From NCBI GenBank assembly GCA_020636315.1, contig JACJYA010000017.1, positions 107,098 to 171,097 of the forward strand: a DNA stretch of 64,000 bases, read 5' to 3'. Both the position numbers and the translations under genes were made by a program. Source of the DNA: Lewinellaceae bacterium. GTDB taxonomy: Bacteria; Bacteroidota; Bacteroidia; Chitinophagales; Saprospiraceae. Shown one piece after another: positions 10,701 to 20,200 of the stretch. The first letter of the stretch is position 1. The number at the start of each line of letters is the position of its first letter. The notes below the pieces were generated by a model. It searched no databases, was not told where the DNA came from, and saw nothing but the letters and a program-made list of their open reading frames with translations.

Positions 10701-12247
10701 CCAATCCCTGCAACCTGACGATCTATGGCGAAGCCGCCGATGACGCCCAACCTTTTTCTGATATTGATTTTAATATTTCTTCCCGCCAGCGGACTGCTGC
10801 TTCGGTTGGGTGGATACCGCCGGATTGGTTATCCATTGGGGATGCAGGGCCAGGCCAGCAGACTCCAGACCTTTCTTCCCTGCTCCAGGAGATCGTCAAT
10901 CGTAGTGGATACACTTCTAATAGCGCCATTGTACTCTTGATCGAGGGCAGCGGCAAAAGAGTGGCGGAATCCTCTGACGGAAATGTCGGAGGCCCACAGC
11001 TTTGCGTGGCTTTCTCTACTTCTCAATATGATTGCCCATCTTTGTCCGCCAATATTGGCGACCCCTGCGACGACGGCGACAACACTACCACTAATGACAT
11101 GGTGGACGCCAATTGCAACTGCACCGGTACCCCCACCCTCTGCACCGGCATCGGCGATGCAGATGGCGACGGGATCTGCGCCGATGTGGATTGTGATGAC
11201 AGCAACGCCAGTATCACCACCTTAGATGCGGACGGCGACGGCGCATGCAGCGATATCGACTGCAACGATACCGACGCCAATGAGTTCCCGGGACAAACCT
11301 GGTTCCTCGACGCCGACGGCGACGGGTACGGCGCCGGCTCTTCACAGGTGGCTTGCACAAGGCCAGCCAGCCACTACACGGCCGCTGAGCTGACGCAAAC
11401 TTCCGGCGACTGTGATGACAGCAACGCCGCCGTCAACCCAGGGGCAGCAGAAGCCTGTAACGGCCTGGACGACAACTGCAACGATCAAACCGACGAGAAC
11501 ATCACGAATCAGGATTACTACTTCGACGCCGACGGCGACGGATATGGAAGTGGAACGCCGGTCAACGACTGCCAGCCGCCCGGTGCTGACTACGTCCTCC
11601 TGAACGGCGACTGCGACGATAGCAATCCCGCCGTCAACCCCGGCGCAGCAGAAGCCTGCAACGGCGTGGACGACAACTGCAACACCCAAATTGACGAAGG
11701 CGTACAAACCATTTACTACGCTGATAACGATAACGACGGGTTCGGTGACCCCGCAAGCGCTACCCAGGCTTGCTCCGCTCCGGCCGGATACGTCACCGAC
11801 AATACCGACTGCAACGATAACGACGCCAACGAGTTCCCGGGGCAAACCTGGTTCCTCGACGCCGACGGCGACGGGTACAGCACCGGTTCCTCTCAGGTGG
11901 CCTGCACAAGGCCAGCCAGCCACTACACCGCCGCCGAGCTGACCCAAACCTCCGGCGACTGTGACGACAGCAACACCAATATCAACCCCGGCGCCCAGGA
12001 GGTTTGCGACGGCATCGACAACGACTGTCAAACCGACGAAGGCGTACAGTCCATTACTACTTCGACGCCGACGGCGACGGGTACGGAAGTGGACCTCCGG
12101 TCAACGACTGCCAGCCGCCCGGTGCCGGATATGTCACCGACAACACTGACTGTGACGATACAACGCCGCCAACGAGTCCAGGCGCGGCTGAAGCCTGGCA
12201 ACTCGACGCCGACGGCGACGGGTACGGTTCCGGCTCTTGACAGGTAG
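7745..12247 (+). CDS. Purple-acid-phosphatase-like secreted protein A (5' part of a frameshifted gene)
   Basis: A signal peptide (residues 1-22, ending NTYA|Q) is followed by a fibronectin-like purple acid phosphatase N-domain (about 24-115) and a metallophosphatase domain (about 120-420). Four of the five PAP motifs are clear: GDAG, GDNAY, GNHD and GHQH. The fourth block reads AILHRVIYHS where the paralogue at 17232 has VTFHHPPY, so one second-shell His is changed. Next come an Ig-like domain (GANFTSPQAITITADASDSD, Big_7 type), two copies of the 'SSDDAEE…CVEY' module, GIGDADGDGIC repeats and MopE repeats. The frame fails after about 12000 and ends in GYGSGS; the natural gene almost certainly continues to 16959. 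The likely role is an exported, surface-anchored phosphomonoesterase or nuclease-type enzyme on a long repeat stalk. Confidence 0.85.
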   Translation: MKKTYCLLAGMLFLCLAMNTYAQSVIRGPYLQLSTPSSMTIRWRTDTPTSSRVYYGTSPSNLAFNTTVNGDRTEHEVTISGLPSNSTFYYSVGNTSGQFTAADVDHYFRTAPAPGSTDPISIWVLGDAGHDTDEQRSVRDAFYAFNGSHHADVILALGDNAYSDGTDEEYQYAWFENMFEESLINSVLWPCPGNHDIRSANSVDESGVYYDIFTLPRNGEAGGVPSGTEAYYSFNYGNIHFVSLNSEDIDHSLASPMLSWLEQDLAANTQPWVVAILHRVIYHSQALDDFRHNFVPVLEAGGADLVMYGHQHSYRRSYLINGHYGDGNGSFDPATMAIDDGDGRTDGDGAYQKPGTLTPNAGTIYMVTGSAGTVSALPSSIPFMPYEAGDPEGLGSVHISVFGGQMDVTFINHEMQVLDYFSISKEPVVGTPPSVSVTAPLNGANFTSPQAITITADASDSDGTVSQVEFFVNNASVGIDGQAPYAVNYTIPGNGTYNVVASASDNDGNTTPSSAIQFTVGPVITCSRIDASSDDGEERPSGSITLTSGDLELVDDGTQGSQVVGMRFNGLNVPQGANIANAYIQFTVDENTNDNPCSLTITGEASDNAATFDDIQGFNISSRPRTNASVSWSPSDWLSVGDAGSAQQTPSLVSIIQEIVNRPGYSANSSIALFIEGMGRRTAESFDGAPSSAPELCIEYSTAAINFDCPNIPANIGAPCDDGDNTTLNDQIDSNCNCTGMPTACTGIGDADGDGICADVDCDDMDASIAHQPGDACDDGNPATINDVYDSNCNCQGTFNDCSGIGDMDGDGICSDVDCDDTDPNNTSRPGDSCDDGNTTTVDDVLDANCNCVGTPTGCTGIGDADGDGVCSDMDCDDNDPNNTTKPGDPCDDGNPNTSGETIQADCSCGGGLANTDFSCVQVNNSADDAEEEASGAVSLTSSDLELTEDAGPQTVGMRFTGLNIPQGATILNAYIQFTTDENGNTNPCNLTIYGEAADDAQPFSDIDFNISSRQRTAASVGWIPPDWLSIGDAGPGQQTPDLSSLLQEIVNRSGYTSNSAIVLLIEGSGKRVAESSDGNVGGPQLCVAFSTSQYDCPSLSANIGDPCDDGDNTTTNDMVDANCNCTGTPTLCTGIGDADGDGICADVDCDDSNASITTLDADGDGACSDIDCNDTDANEFPGQTWFLDADGDGYGAGSSQVACTRPASHYTAAELTQTSGDCDDSNAAVNPGAAEACNGLDDNCNDQTDENITNQDYYFDADGDGYGSGTPVNDCQPPGADYVLLNGDCDDSNPAVNPGAAEACNGVDDNCNTQIDEGVQTIYYADNDNDGFGDPASATQACSAPAGYVTDNTDCNDNDANEFPGQTWFLDADGDGYSTGSSQVACTRPASHYTAAELTQTSGDCDDSNTNINPGAQEVCDGIDNDCQTDEGVQSITTSTPTATGTEVDLRSTTASRPVPDMSPTTLTVTIQRRQRVQARLKPGNSTPTATGTVPALDR

Positions 12248-12572
12248 CGTGCTAAACTACCTACGCCGATACACGATAACGCCGAGCTAACGGAAACTTC
12301 CGGCGACTGCTGACGACAGCAACGCTGCCGTCAACCCAGGATATGCAGAAGCCGACAATACCGACTGTGACAATACAACGACGCAAACCGACGAGAACAT
12401 CAAATCTGGATTATACTCGACGCCGACGGCGACGGGTATGGAACCGGCTCTTCCCAGGTCAACGACTGCCAGCCGCCCGGTGCTGACTACGTCCTCCTGA
12501 CGCAAACAAACCGGCGACTGCGACGATGGCAACGCCGCCGTCAACCCCGGCGCAGCCGAAGCCTGCAACTCA
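12248..12572 (+). pseudogene. Scrambled MopE-repeat stretch within broken gene A
   Basis: No frame stays open. Short words of the MopE repeat (GACGCCGACGGCGACGGGTA, AACGACTGCCAGCCGCCCGG) appear in mixed order and in different frames, with odd pieces missing between them. This looks like a blended consensus of non-aligned repeat units rather than ordinary mutational decay. Confidence 0.6.
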
Positions 12573-13061
12573 ATGGACGACAACTGCAACACCCAAATTG
12601 ACGAAGGCGTACAAACCACTTTCTACGCTGATAACGATAACGACGGGTTCGGTGACCTCGCAAGCACTATCCAGGCCTGCTCCGCCCCGGCCGGATATGT
12701 CACCGACAACACTGACTGTGACGATACCGACGCCAACGAATTCCCAGGGCAAACCTGGTATCTCGACGCTGACGGCGACGGGTACGGTTCCGGCTCTTCA
12801 CAGGTAGCCTGCACCCGCCCGGCCAACCACTACACCGCCGCCGAGCTAACGGAAACTTCCGGCGACTGCGACGACAGCAACGCCAACGTCAACCCAGGGG
12901 CAGCAGAAGCCTGTAACGGCCTGGACGACAACTGCAACGATCAAACCGACGAGAACATCACGAATCAGGATTACTACGCTGATAACGACGGCGACGGATA
13001 TGGTGAGTGGAACGCCGGTCAACGACTGCCAGCCGCCCGGTGCCGGATTACGTCCGACTGA
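12573..13061 (+). pseudogene. MopE-repeat fragment of broken gene A
   Basis: A 162-residue open stretch (DDNCNTQIDEGVQTTFYADN … NEFPGQTWYLDADGDGYGSG) matches the MopE repeats of the neighbouring genes but lies in a different frame from the 5' part at 7745. It ends at a frameshift, where GYGSGTPVNDCQPPGADY has become EWNAGQRLPAA. It has no start of its own and is an internal piece of the interrupted gene. Confidence 0.65.
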
Positions 13062-13819
13062 ACGGCGACTGCGACGACAGCCAACCCGCCGTCAATCTCG
13101 ACGCCGGCGCAGCTCTGCGCCCAGAAGCCTGCAACGAAGCAAACTCCGGCGACCGCGACGTGGACGACAACAACTGCAACGATCAAACCGAGAACATCCG
13201 ATACGCAAGTTGACGAAGGCGGGCTATCCACTTTCTACGCCGATAACGATAACGACGGTTTCGGAGACGCCCCGCAAGCGCCTACCTGCCAGCCGCCTTG
13301 CTCCGCTCCTGAACGGCGCCGACGGATACGTCACCGGCGCACAATACCGACTGCAACACCCAAAACGATACAAACCGACGCCAACGACGGGTTTCCCCAG
13401 CAAACCTGGTTCCTCGACGCCGACAATGGCTGACGGGTACGACGCTCGAGTTCCCGGGGCTCTTCTCGACGCCGACGGCAGGTACAGCACTGGTCCTCTC
13501 AGGCCTCCGCAGGCTACCAGCCAGCCACTACACCGCCGCCGAGCTGACCCAAACCTCCGGCGACTGTGACGACAGCAACGCCAATATCAACCCCGGCGCC
13601 CAGGAGGTTTGCGACGGCATCGACAACGACTGTGACGGGTGGATTGACGGCGCCGACGCCTCTCTCGCCGGGCAGGGCACCTGGTATGCCGATACGGACG
13701 GCGACGGCTTCGGAGACCCCAACAATTCCTCCCTGGCCTGCAGCCAGCCCGCCGGCTTCGTTGCCGACAACACCGACTGTGACGATACCGACGCCTCTCT
13801 TGGCAGCACTGCCAATGAC
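13062..13819 (+). pseudogene. Frameshifted MopE-repeat region of broken gene A
   Basis: From 13062 to about 13540 only shuffled repeat words are visible in mixed frames. From about 13565 the sequence becomes almost identical to gene B from 20180 onward (DCDDSNANINPGAQEVCDGI, then DCDGWIDGADASLAGQGTWY), so the original reading can be recovered from that copy. Confidence 0.6.
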
Positions 13820-14371
13820 ATGGACTGCGACGGCGTGCCCACCGCCGAGGACTGCAACGACAACGACCCTGCCCTCGGCAGCAGCGCCAACGACATGGAC
13901 TGCGACGGCATACCCGCCGGACAGGACTGTGACGACAATGACGCCGGCATCACCTCTTTCCCCGGCCAGCCCTGCGATGACGGCAACCCCGCCACTTTTG
14001 GCGAAACCATCCAGGATGACTGCAGCTGCGGCGGCGGAACCACTGCCCCCACCACTGCCTGTTCGGCCATCGACAGCTCACCGGACGATGCCGAGGAAAG
14101 GGTTAATGGCGGAAGGGTGGACCTCAACAGCAGCGACCTCGAACTGGGCACCGATGCCCAAAGCCAGCTCGTGGTACCTGAGGTTCAACAACCTCAACAT
14201 CCCCAGGGGGCTTTCATCTCCAGCGCCTACATCCAGTTCCAGGTGGATGAAACCCGCAATGATGACCCCTGCGAGCTCACCATCCACGGTACCAGGCTGC
14301 CGACAATGCCCTTACCTTCACCGATGCGGACTTCGACGTCAGCAGCCGCACACCCACTTCCAACTCCGTAA
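13820..14371 (+). pseudogene. Fragment of broken gene A: 'SSDDAEE' module
   Basis: The stretch reads MDCDGVPTAEDCNDNDPALG, the CSCGGG linker and the start of a beta-sandwich-like module (CSAIDSSPDDAEERVNGG), matching gene B around 20430-20980. Frame is lost where gene B has CTCGTGGGCCTGAGG and this copy has CTCGTGGTACCTGAGG (about 14174), and again at CACGGTACCAGG (about 14288). Confidence 0.7.
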
Positions 14372-14548
14372 ACTGGGCTCCGGTACCAGTGGCTCAATAA
14401 TGGCGAAGCCGGCACTGCGCAACAGACTCCCGATTTATCCGCCATCATCCAGGAAATCGTCAACCGCCCGGGGTATTCCAGCTCCAGCTCTATCGCCCTT
14501 ATCATCCAGGGCAGCGGCAAAGGGTCGCCGAATCCGCCGACGGAAACG

Positions 14549-16183
14549 TTGGCGTACCACAGCTGTGCGTCGAGTTCCTCAATGTGCCCCCGGCTTATGA
14601 CTGCTGCACCGGTATGCAGTACCTACTTCGGAGACCCCTGTGATGACGGCGACAACACTACCATCAACGACATGGTCGATGGCGACTGCAACTGTACCGG
14701 CACACCAACCGCCTGCACCGGCATCGGCGATGCCGACGGCGACGGTATCTGCGACGACGTGGACTGCGACGACGCCGACCCCAATATCACCACTCAGCCC
14801 GGCGACGCCTGTGACGACGGCAACCCGGCAACTATCAACGATGTCATCGGCTCGGATTGCAACTGCGCCGGCACCCTCAACACCTGCCCCGGTGTCGGCG
14901 ACGCCGATGGCGACGGCATCTGCGCCGATGTGGACTGCGACGACTCCGACCCCGCCATCACCTCCCAGGTGGGCGATGCCTGTGATGACGGCGACCCCAA
15001 TACCCAGGGCGAAACCATCCAGGGTGACTGCTCCTGTGGCGGGGCCTTTACCGAGCCCTCTTCTGTATGCGCCAGTATCAACGCCAGCTCCGATGATGCC
15101 GAGGAAAGGGTTAATGATGAAGGGTGTCCCTCAACAGCAGCGACCTGGAATTGTGCACCGATGGTAAAGCCAACTGGTGGGGCTGAGGTTCAGCAACCTC
15201 AATATCCCCAGGGCGCCAATATCGTCAGTGCCTACATCCAGTTTACCGTGGATGAAACCCGCATTGAAGACCCCTGCCAGATCACCATCTACTACCATAC
15301 CGCCGACAATGCCCCCACTTTCACGGATGTGGATGGCGACATCAGCAGCCGCGCGCGCACTAAAGCCAGCTCGTCCAGAAATTTTGCCGGCATGGCAGTC
15401 CGTCGGCGATGCTTACGGTACCAGCTAACCCTTGGTATCGAGGCCATCGTCCAGGAAATCGTCAACCGCCCGGGATATTCCCAGGCCAGCTCCATTGCCT
15501 TCATCCTCGAGGGTACGGGGCGCAGGGCCGCCGAGTCCTTTGAAGGAAACGCAGGCGCACCACAGCTGTGCATCGAGTTCTTCGCCACTCCGCCGGATTA
15601 CGACTGCAACACCCTGCAGGCTTTCTTCGGAGACCCCTGTGACGATGGCGACAACACCACCATTAATGACATGGTCGATGGCGACTGCAACTGCACCGGC
15701 ACACCCACTGCCTGCACCGGCATCGGCGACGCCGACGGCGACGGCATCTGCGCCAATGCGGACTGCGACGACTCCGACCCCAATATCACCACCCAGCCCG
15801 GCGACGCCTGTGACGACGGCAACCCCGCAACGGTCAGCGATGTTATCGGCCCGGATTGCAACTGCGCCGGCACCCTCAACACCTGCCCCGGCGTCGGCGA
15901 TAATGACGGCGACGGCATCTGCTCCGACGTGGACTGTGACGATTCAGACCCCAATATCACCGTTCAGGCAGGCGATGCCTGTGACGACGGAGACCCCAAC
16001 ACCGTGGGCGAAACCATTCAGGATGATTGCTCTTGTGGCGGAGGCATCTCCGCACCCACACAAGCCTGCTCGATGATCAGCGACGGAAGCGACGATGTCG
16101 AAGAAAACATCGCCAGTGGCGACGTTGACCGGGGAAGCAGCGACATCGAACTGGTACTGACCCCACCCAGGGAAGCCAGGTAA
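14549..16183 (+). pseudogene. Fragment of broken gene A: Cys/Asp repeats and modules
   Basis: This 544-residue open stretch corresponds to gene B at about 21165-22790. It carries GIGDADGDGICDDVDCDDAD repeats and the modules starting CASINASSDDAEERVND and CSMISDGSDDVEENIASG. Local frame changes garble it at 15120-15180, 15290 and 15360-15430, each at or next to a position where gene B has GGCC. The start shown is arbitrary because this is an internal fragment. Confidence 0.7.
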
Positions 16184-16227
16184 TAGGTACCTAAGGTTCA
16201 ACGGTACCTGAACATCCCCAGGGCGCA

Positions 16228-16959
16228 GTGGTCACCAGCGCCTATGTGCAGTTTACCGTGGACGGTACCGTCAATGACGATCCGTGTAACCTCACCATTT
16301 ACGGCGAGGCTTCTGATAATGCCGACATTTTCGCCAACGTTGCCTATAATGTTACCAGCCTTACCAAAACCAGCGCTTCGGTAAGCTGGGCGCCGCCCCA
16401 ATGGCAGTCCGTCGGCGATGCTTACCCGGCTCAGCAGACGCCCGACCTCTCGGCAATCATCCAGGAAATCGTCAACCGTAGCGGATATACCGCCGGCAGC
16501 TCCATCGCCCTCATCATGGACGGGGACGGCAGAAGGACCGCGGAATCCTTCGACGGCTCCACCACCGGCGCCGCAGAGCTCTGCGTTGAATACCTCTTTG
16601 CCCCCGCCGCCGCCAACCGGCCCACACTGCCCGGGGCAGGAAGTACGATGGGCGGGCAGAATGCAGCCTCGGTTGCCAATGCCCCCGCCGGAGGCAGCCC
16701 CATCAGCAGCATCAGGGTGGTGCCCAACCCCGCCACCAGCCGAGTTGACATTTCCTTTGCCAGCAACATCGAGGGCAAAGCCAGAATACAGCTGAGAAAC
16801 CTCGCAGGGATGGTTGTCCTGGAGGATAGCCGACAGGTGGAAAAAGGCAGCAACACCATTCAGCTCCAGGGGCTCAACCTGCCCGGCGGGGTGTACTTCC
16901 TCCAGCTCTTTGCCGGAGGGTCCGTCCAGTCCGCTAAATTGGCCATCGCAAAAGATTAG
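16228..16959 (+). pseudogene. C-terminal fragment of broken gene A with T9SS sorting domain
   Basis: It holds the end of the last beta-sandwich-like module (QQTPDLSAIIQEIVNRSGYT … AAELCVEYLFAP) and a complete T9SS type A sorting domain (VVPNPATSRVDISFASNIEG … GGVYFLQLFAGGSVQSAKLA). It is nearly identical to the end of gene B. It is in a different frame from the fragments before it, and no start is expected here. It marks the natural 3' end of the gene that begins at 7745. Confidence 0.75.
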
Positions 16960-17093
16960 GACAGGCCATGCAAGGGCTTAAGCATTAGTAATCAATGTCT
17001 AAATGTCCAAATCTTGAAGAGATCAGAAGGTTAATAATTAAATTGTTATATATTTGTAAAAAAGCAGCTTTGGGGTTTGCCCCGGAATTTTGT

Positions 17094-17231
17094 AAAAAAA
17101 TGTATTTTTAATACGCAGCTCCCGGTTATAGGGGCGTTGCATTTTCAGCTTTTTTAGCCGGTTTACAAAGAGGCAAGAAGTAAATTAGGCCTAAAAAGCA
17201 TAAAGCATCATAATCGGAAAAAGACGGCCTA
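17094..17231 (+). promoter_or_regulatory. Conserved upstream/leader region of phosphatase gene B
   Basis: It matches 7602-7744: an A-run with TGTATTTTTA (17094-17110), TAGCCGGTTTACA, GGCCTAAAAAGC, CATCATAATCGG, and AAAAAGACGGCCTA before the ATG. A separate TATATTTG at 17049-17056 fits the Bacteroidota -7 consensus TAnnTTTG, but I see no good -33 element for it. Confidence 0.5.
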
Positions 17232-20200
17232 ATGAAAAAGAACTACTGCTTACTGGCAGGCATGCTCTCTTTATGCCTTGCGATGAACACCTATGCCCAA
17301 TCTGTAATCAGAGGGCCATATCTCCAATCCGGAACCCCCAACAGCATGGTGGTCAAATGGCGAACCGATTCGCCCACCTCCAGCAAAATATGGTACGGCA
17401 CCAGCCCCAACAGTTTGCCTTTTACTCAAACAGTCGATGGCAGCCGCACCGAACACGAAATACTGGTAAGTGGATTATCTCCCAATACGATCTTCTACTA
17501 TTCTATCGGCAATGCCGCCGGCCAGCTTATAACGCCAACCGAAAATCATTACTTCCGCACTTCGCCCACTTCAGGAGCAGTCCAGACCATCAGGGCATGG
17601 GTCCTGGGAGATGCCGGGAAGGCGGGCCAGAACCAGCGAAATGTACGCGATGCTTTTTACGACTATAATGGCAGCCAGCACATCGATATGGTGCTCCTGT
17701 TGGGTGACAATGCCTACGAATCCGGCACGGATGAGGAATACCAGGCCGCCATGTTCGAAAACATGTACGAAGACCGGCTCATCAACTCCGTTGTCTGGCC
17801 TGCCTTTGGAAATCACGATGGCTTATCTGCCTTCAGCTCTACTCAAACCGGCCCCTATTATGAGATCTTTACGACGCCCACTAATGGAGAGGCCGGAGGC
17901 GTACCCTCCGGGACGGAAGCCTACTACTCTTTCGATTATGGCAATATACACGTTGTGGTCCTGGATTCCGATGATTCAGACCGCGAACCGGGAAGCCCCC
18001 AGTTGCAGTGGCTGGAGGCCGACCTGGCCGCCACCAACCAGGAATGGAAGGTCGTCACCTTCCATCATCCGCCCTATACAAAAGGCGACTCAGACACCAA
18101 TAATAAGGAAACGGATATGCGGGAATTTGTACTGCCTGTCCTCGAAGCCTACAACGTTGACCTGGTGCTGGCCGGCCATGCCCACGACTGGGAGCGCTCC
18201 TACCTGATTCATGGCCACTACGGCACCTCCAACACCTGGGATCCGGCTACTATGGGCATCAACCTGGGAGACGGGCGGCTGGACGGAGATGGCGCGTACA
18301 TTAAAAGTACCGGAAACGGCCCCTCCGCTATCGGTACGGTCTATATCGTGGCCGGCTCAGCCGGCTCCTCGGGCGCCATCGACAGTTATCACCCTGTGAT
18401 GTATGAATCCCTCGGGGAGAAGGGCTCCCTTTATATGGAGGTAACCGGCAACCAGATGGACCTGAAATTCATCCGCGATATCGGCACGATCGATGATTAC
18501 CTGACCATTATCAAGCAAGACATCGTGGGGGAGCTCCCTACGGTTTCGATCACTGCTCCGGCAAACGGAGAAAATTATATTACTCCCCAGGCCATTACTA
18601 TAACAGCTGACGCTGCTGATAGTGATGGCTCAGTGACACAGGTCGATTTCCTCGTCAATGGCATTTCCATTGGCGTTGATGGCCAGGCGCCCTTTTCCAT
18701 CGATTATACCCTCCCCGATGAAGGCATGTATAGCATCCTGGCCATTGCCACGGATAATGATGACAATACTGTTCAATCGGAAACGGTTGAAGTTACCGTC
18801 GGGCCGGTCAGCATCTGCTCCAGGATTGATTCGAGTAGTGATGATGCGGAAGAAGATCCTTCCGGCAATATTGACCTGTCCAGCAGCGACATCGAACTGG
18901 TGGTGGACAATGGGGCCCAGTCTGTCGGGCTTCGTTTTAACAACCTGAATATTCCCCAGGGAGCCACCATCACGGAAGCTCACATTCAGTTTACCGTTGA
19001 TGAAAACACCAATGAAAACCCCTGCAACCTGACCATATCAGGTGTAGCCGCTGACAACCCCGCTACCTTCTCCTCCTCCGACGGAGATATCAGCAGCCGG
19101 CCGAAAACAAATGCAACCGTTAACTGGATTCCCTCCGACTGGCTGGTTAAAAGTGATTCCGGGCCGGAACAGCAAACCCCCGATATCGCTTCCATTATTC
19201 AGGAAATCGTCAACCGCCCCGGCTTCTCGGCCAACAGCTCTATCGCTATTATAATCGAAGGGGAAGGCAGGCGCACTGCCGAATCTTTCGACGGCTCCTC
19301 GGCTGAAGCCGCAGAGCTATGCCTGGAATATTCCACGGGGCCTGCTTCCTTCGACTGCCCCACCCTGTCAGCCAATTTTGGAGACCCCTGTGACGATGGC
19401 GACAATACGACTCTTAATGATATGATTGACGCCAATTGCGATTGCACCGGCACGCCCACCGCCTGTACCGGTATAGGCGATGCCGATGGCGACGGCATCT
19501 GCAGCGATATGGATTGTGATGATAACGACCCGGATAATACCAATTACTCCGGAATGGCCTGCGACGACGGCAACCCGGCGACGATCAACGACGTTTACGA
19601 CGCCAATTGCAATTGCGCCGGTACGCTCAACGACTGCCCCGGTATCGGAGATGCCGATGGCGACGGTATCTGTAGCGATGTGGATTGCGATGACAGTAAT
19701 GCCGGAATAACCAGCATAGATGCCGATGGTGACGGCGCCTGCAGCGATGTGGATTGTGACGATGATAACCCCAACATTTACCCCAATGCACCTGAGATCT
19801 GTGATGGCATTGATAACGATTGCGACGGGTTGGTGGATGATGAAGATGGATCTCTTACCGGACAGGTAACCTGGTATGCCGATACGGACAGTGACGGGTT
19901 TGGTGACCCCAATAACGCTACCACTGCCTGCAGCCAGCCCGCGGGATTTGTCGCTGACGACACTGACTGCGACGACAGCAACGCCAATGTCAATCCTTCT
20001 GCCCAGGAGATATGCGATGGCATCGACAACGACTGTGATGGCCTGGTGGATAGCGAAGACCCTTCAGAGGCCGGACAGGCAACCTGGTATGCCGATACGG
20101 ACGGCGATGGATTTGGTGACCCCAATAACTCCACCACCACCTGCGACCAACCCGCCGGTTTCGTCGCTGACAACACTGACTGTGACGACAGCAACGCCAA

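Larger units (their letters stand above)
13565..16955 (+). repeat. 3.4-kb direct repeat, copy 1 (error-rich copy)
   Basis: It aligns with 20180-23566 almost base for base. Differences are mostly small indels, many at GGCC sites of the other copy. It covers the 3' half of the tandemly duplicated phosphatase genes, which points to recent duplication or gene conversion. Confidence 0.85.

Noticed and set aside
14174..16421. Multiple KpnI (GGTACC) sites as cloning scars or adapters
   Set aside because: They coincide with GGCC positions of the paralogous copy and have no vector sequence around them, so a systematic sequencing error is simpler.
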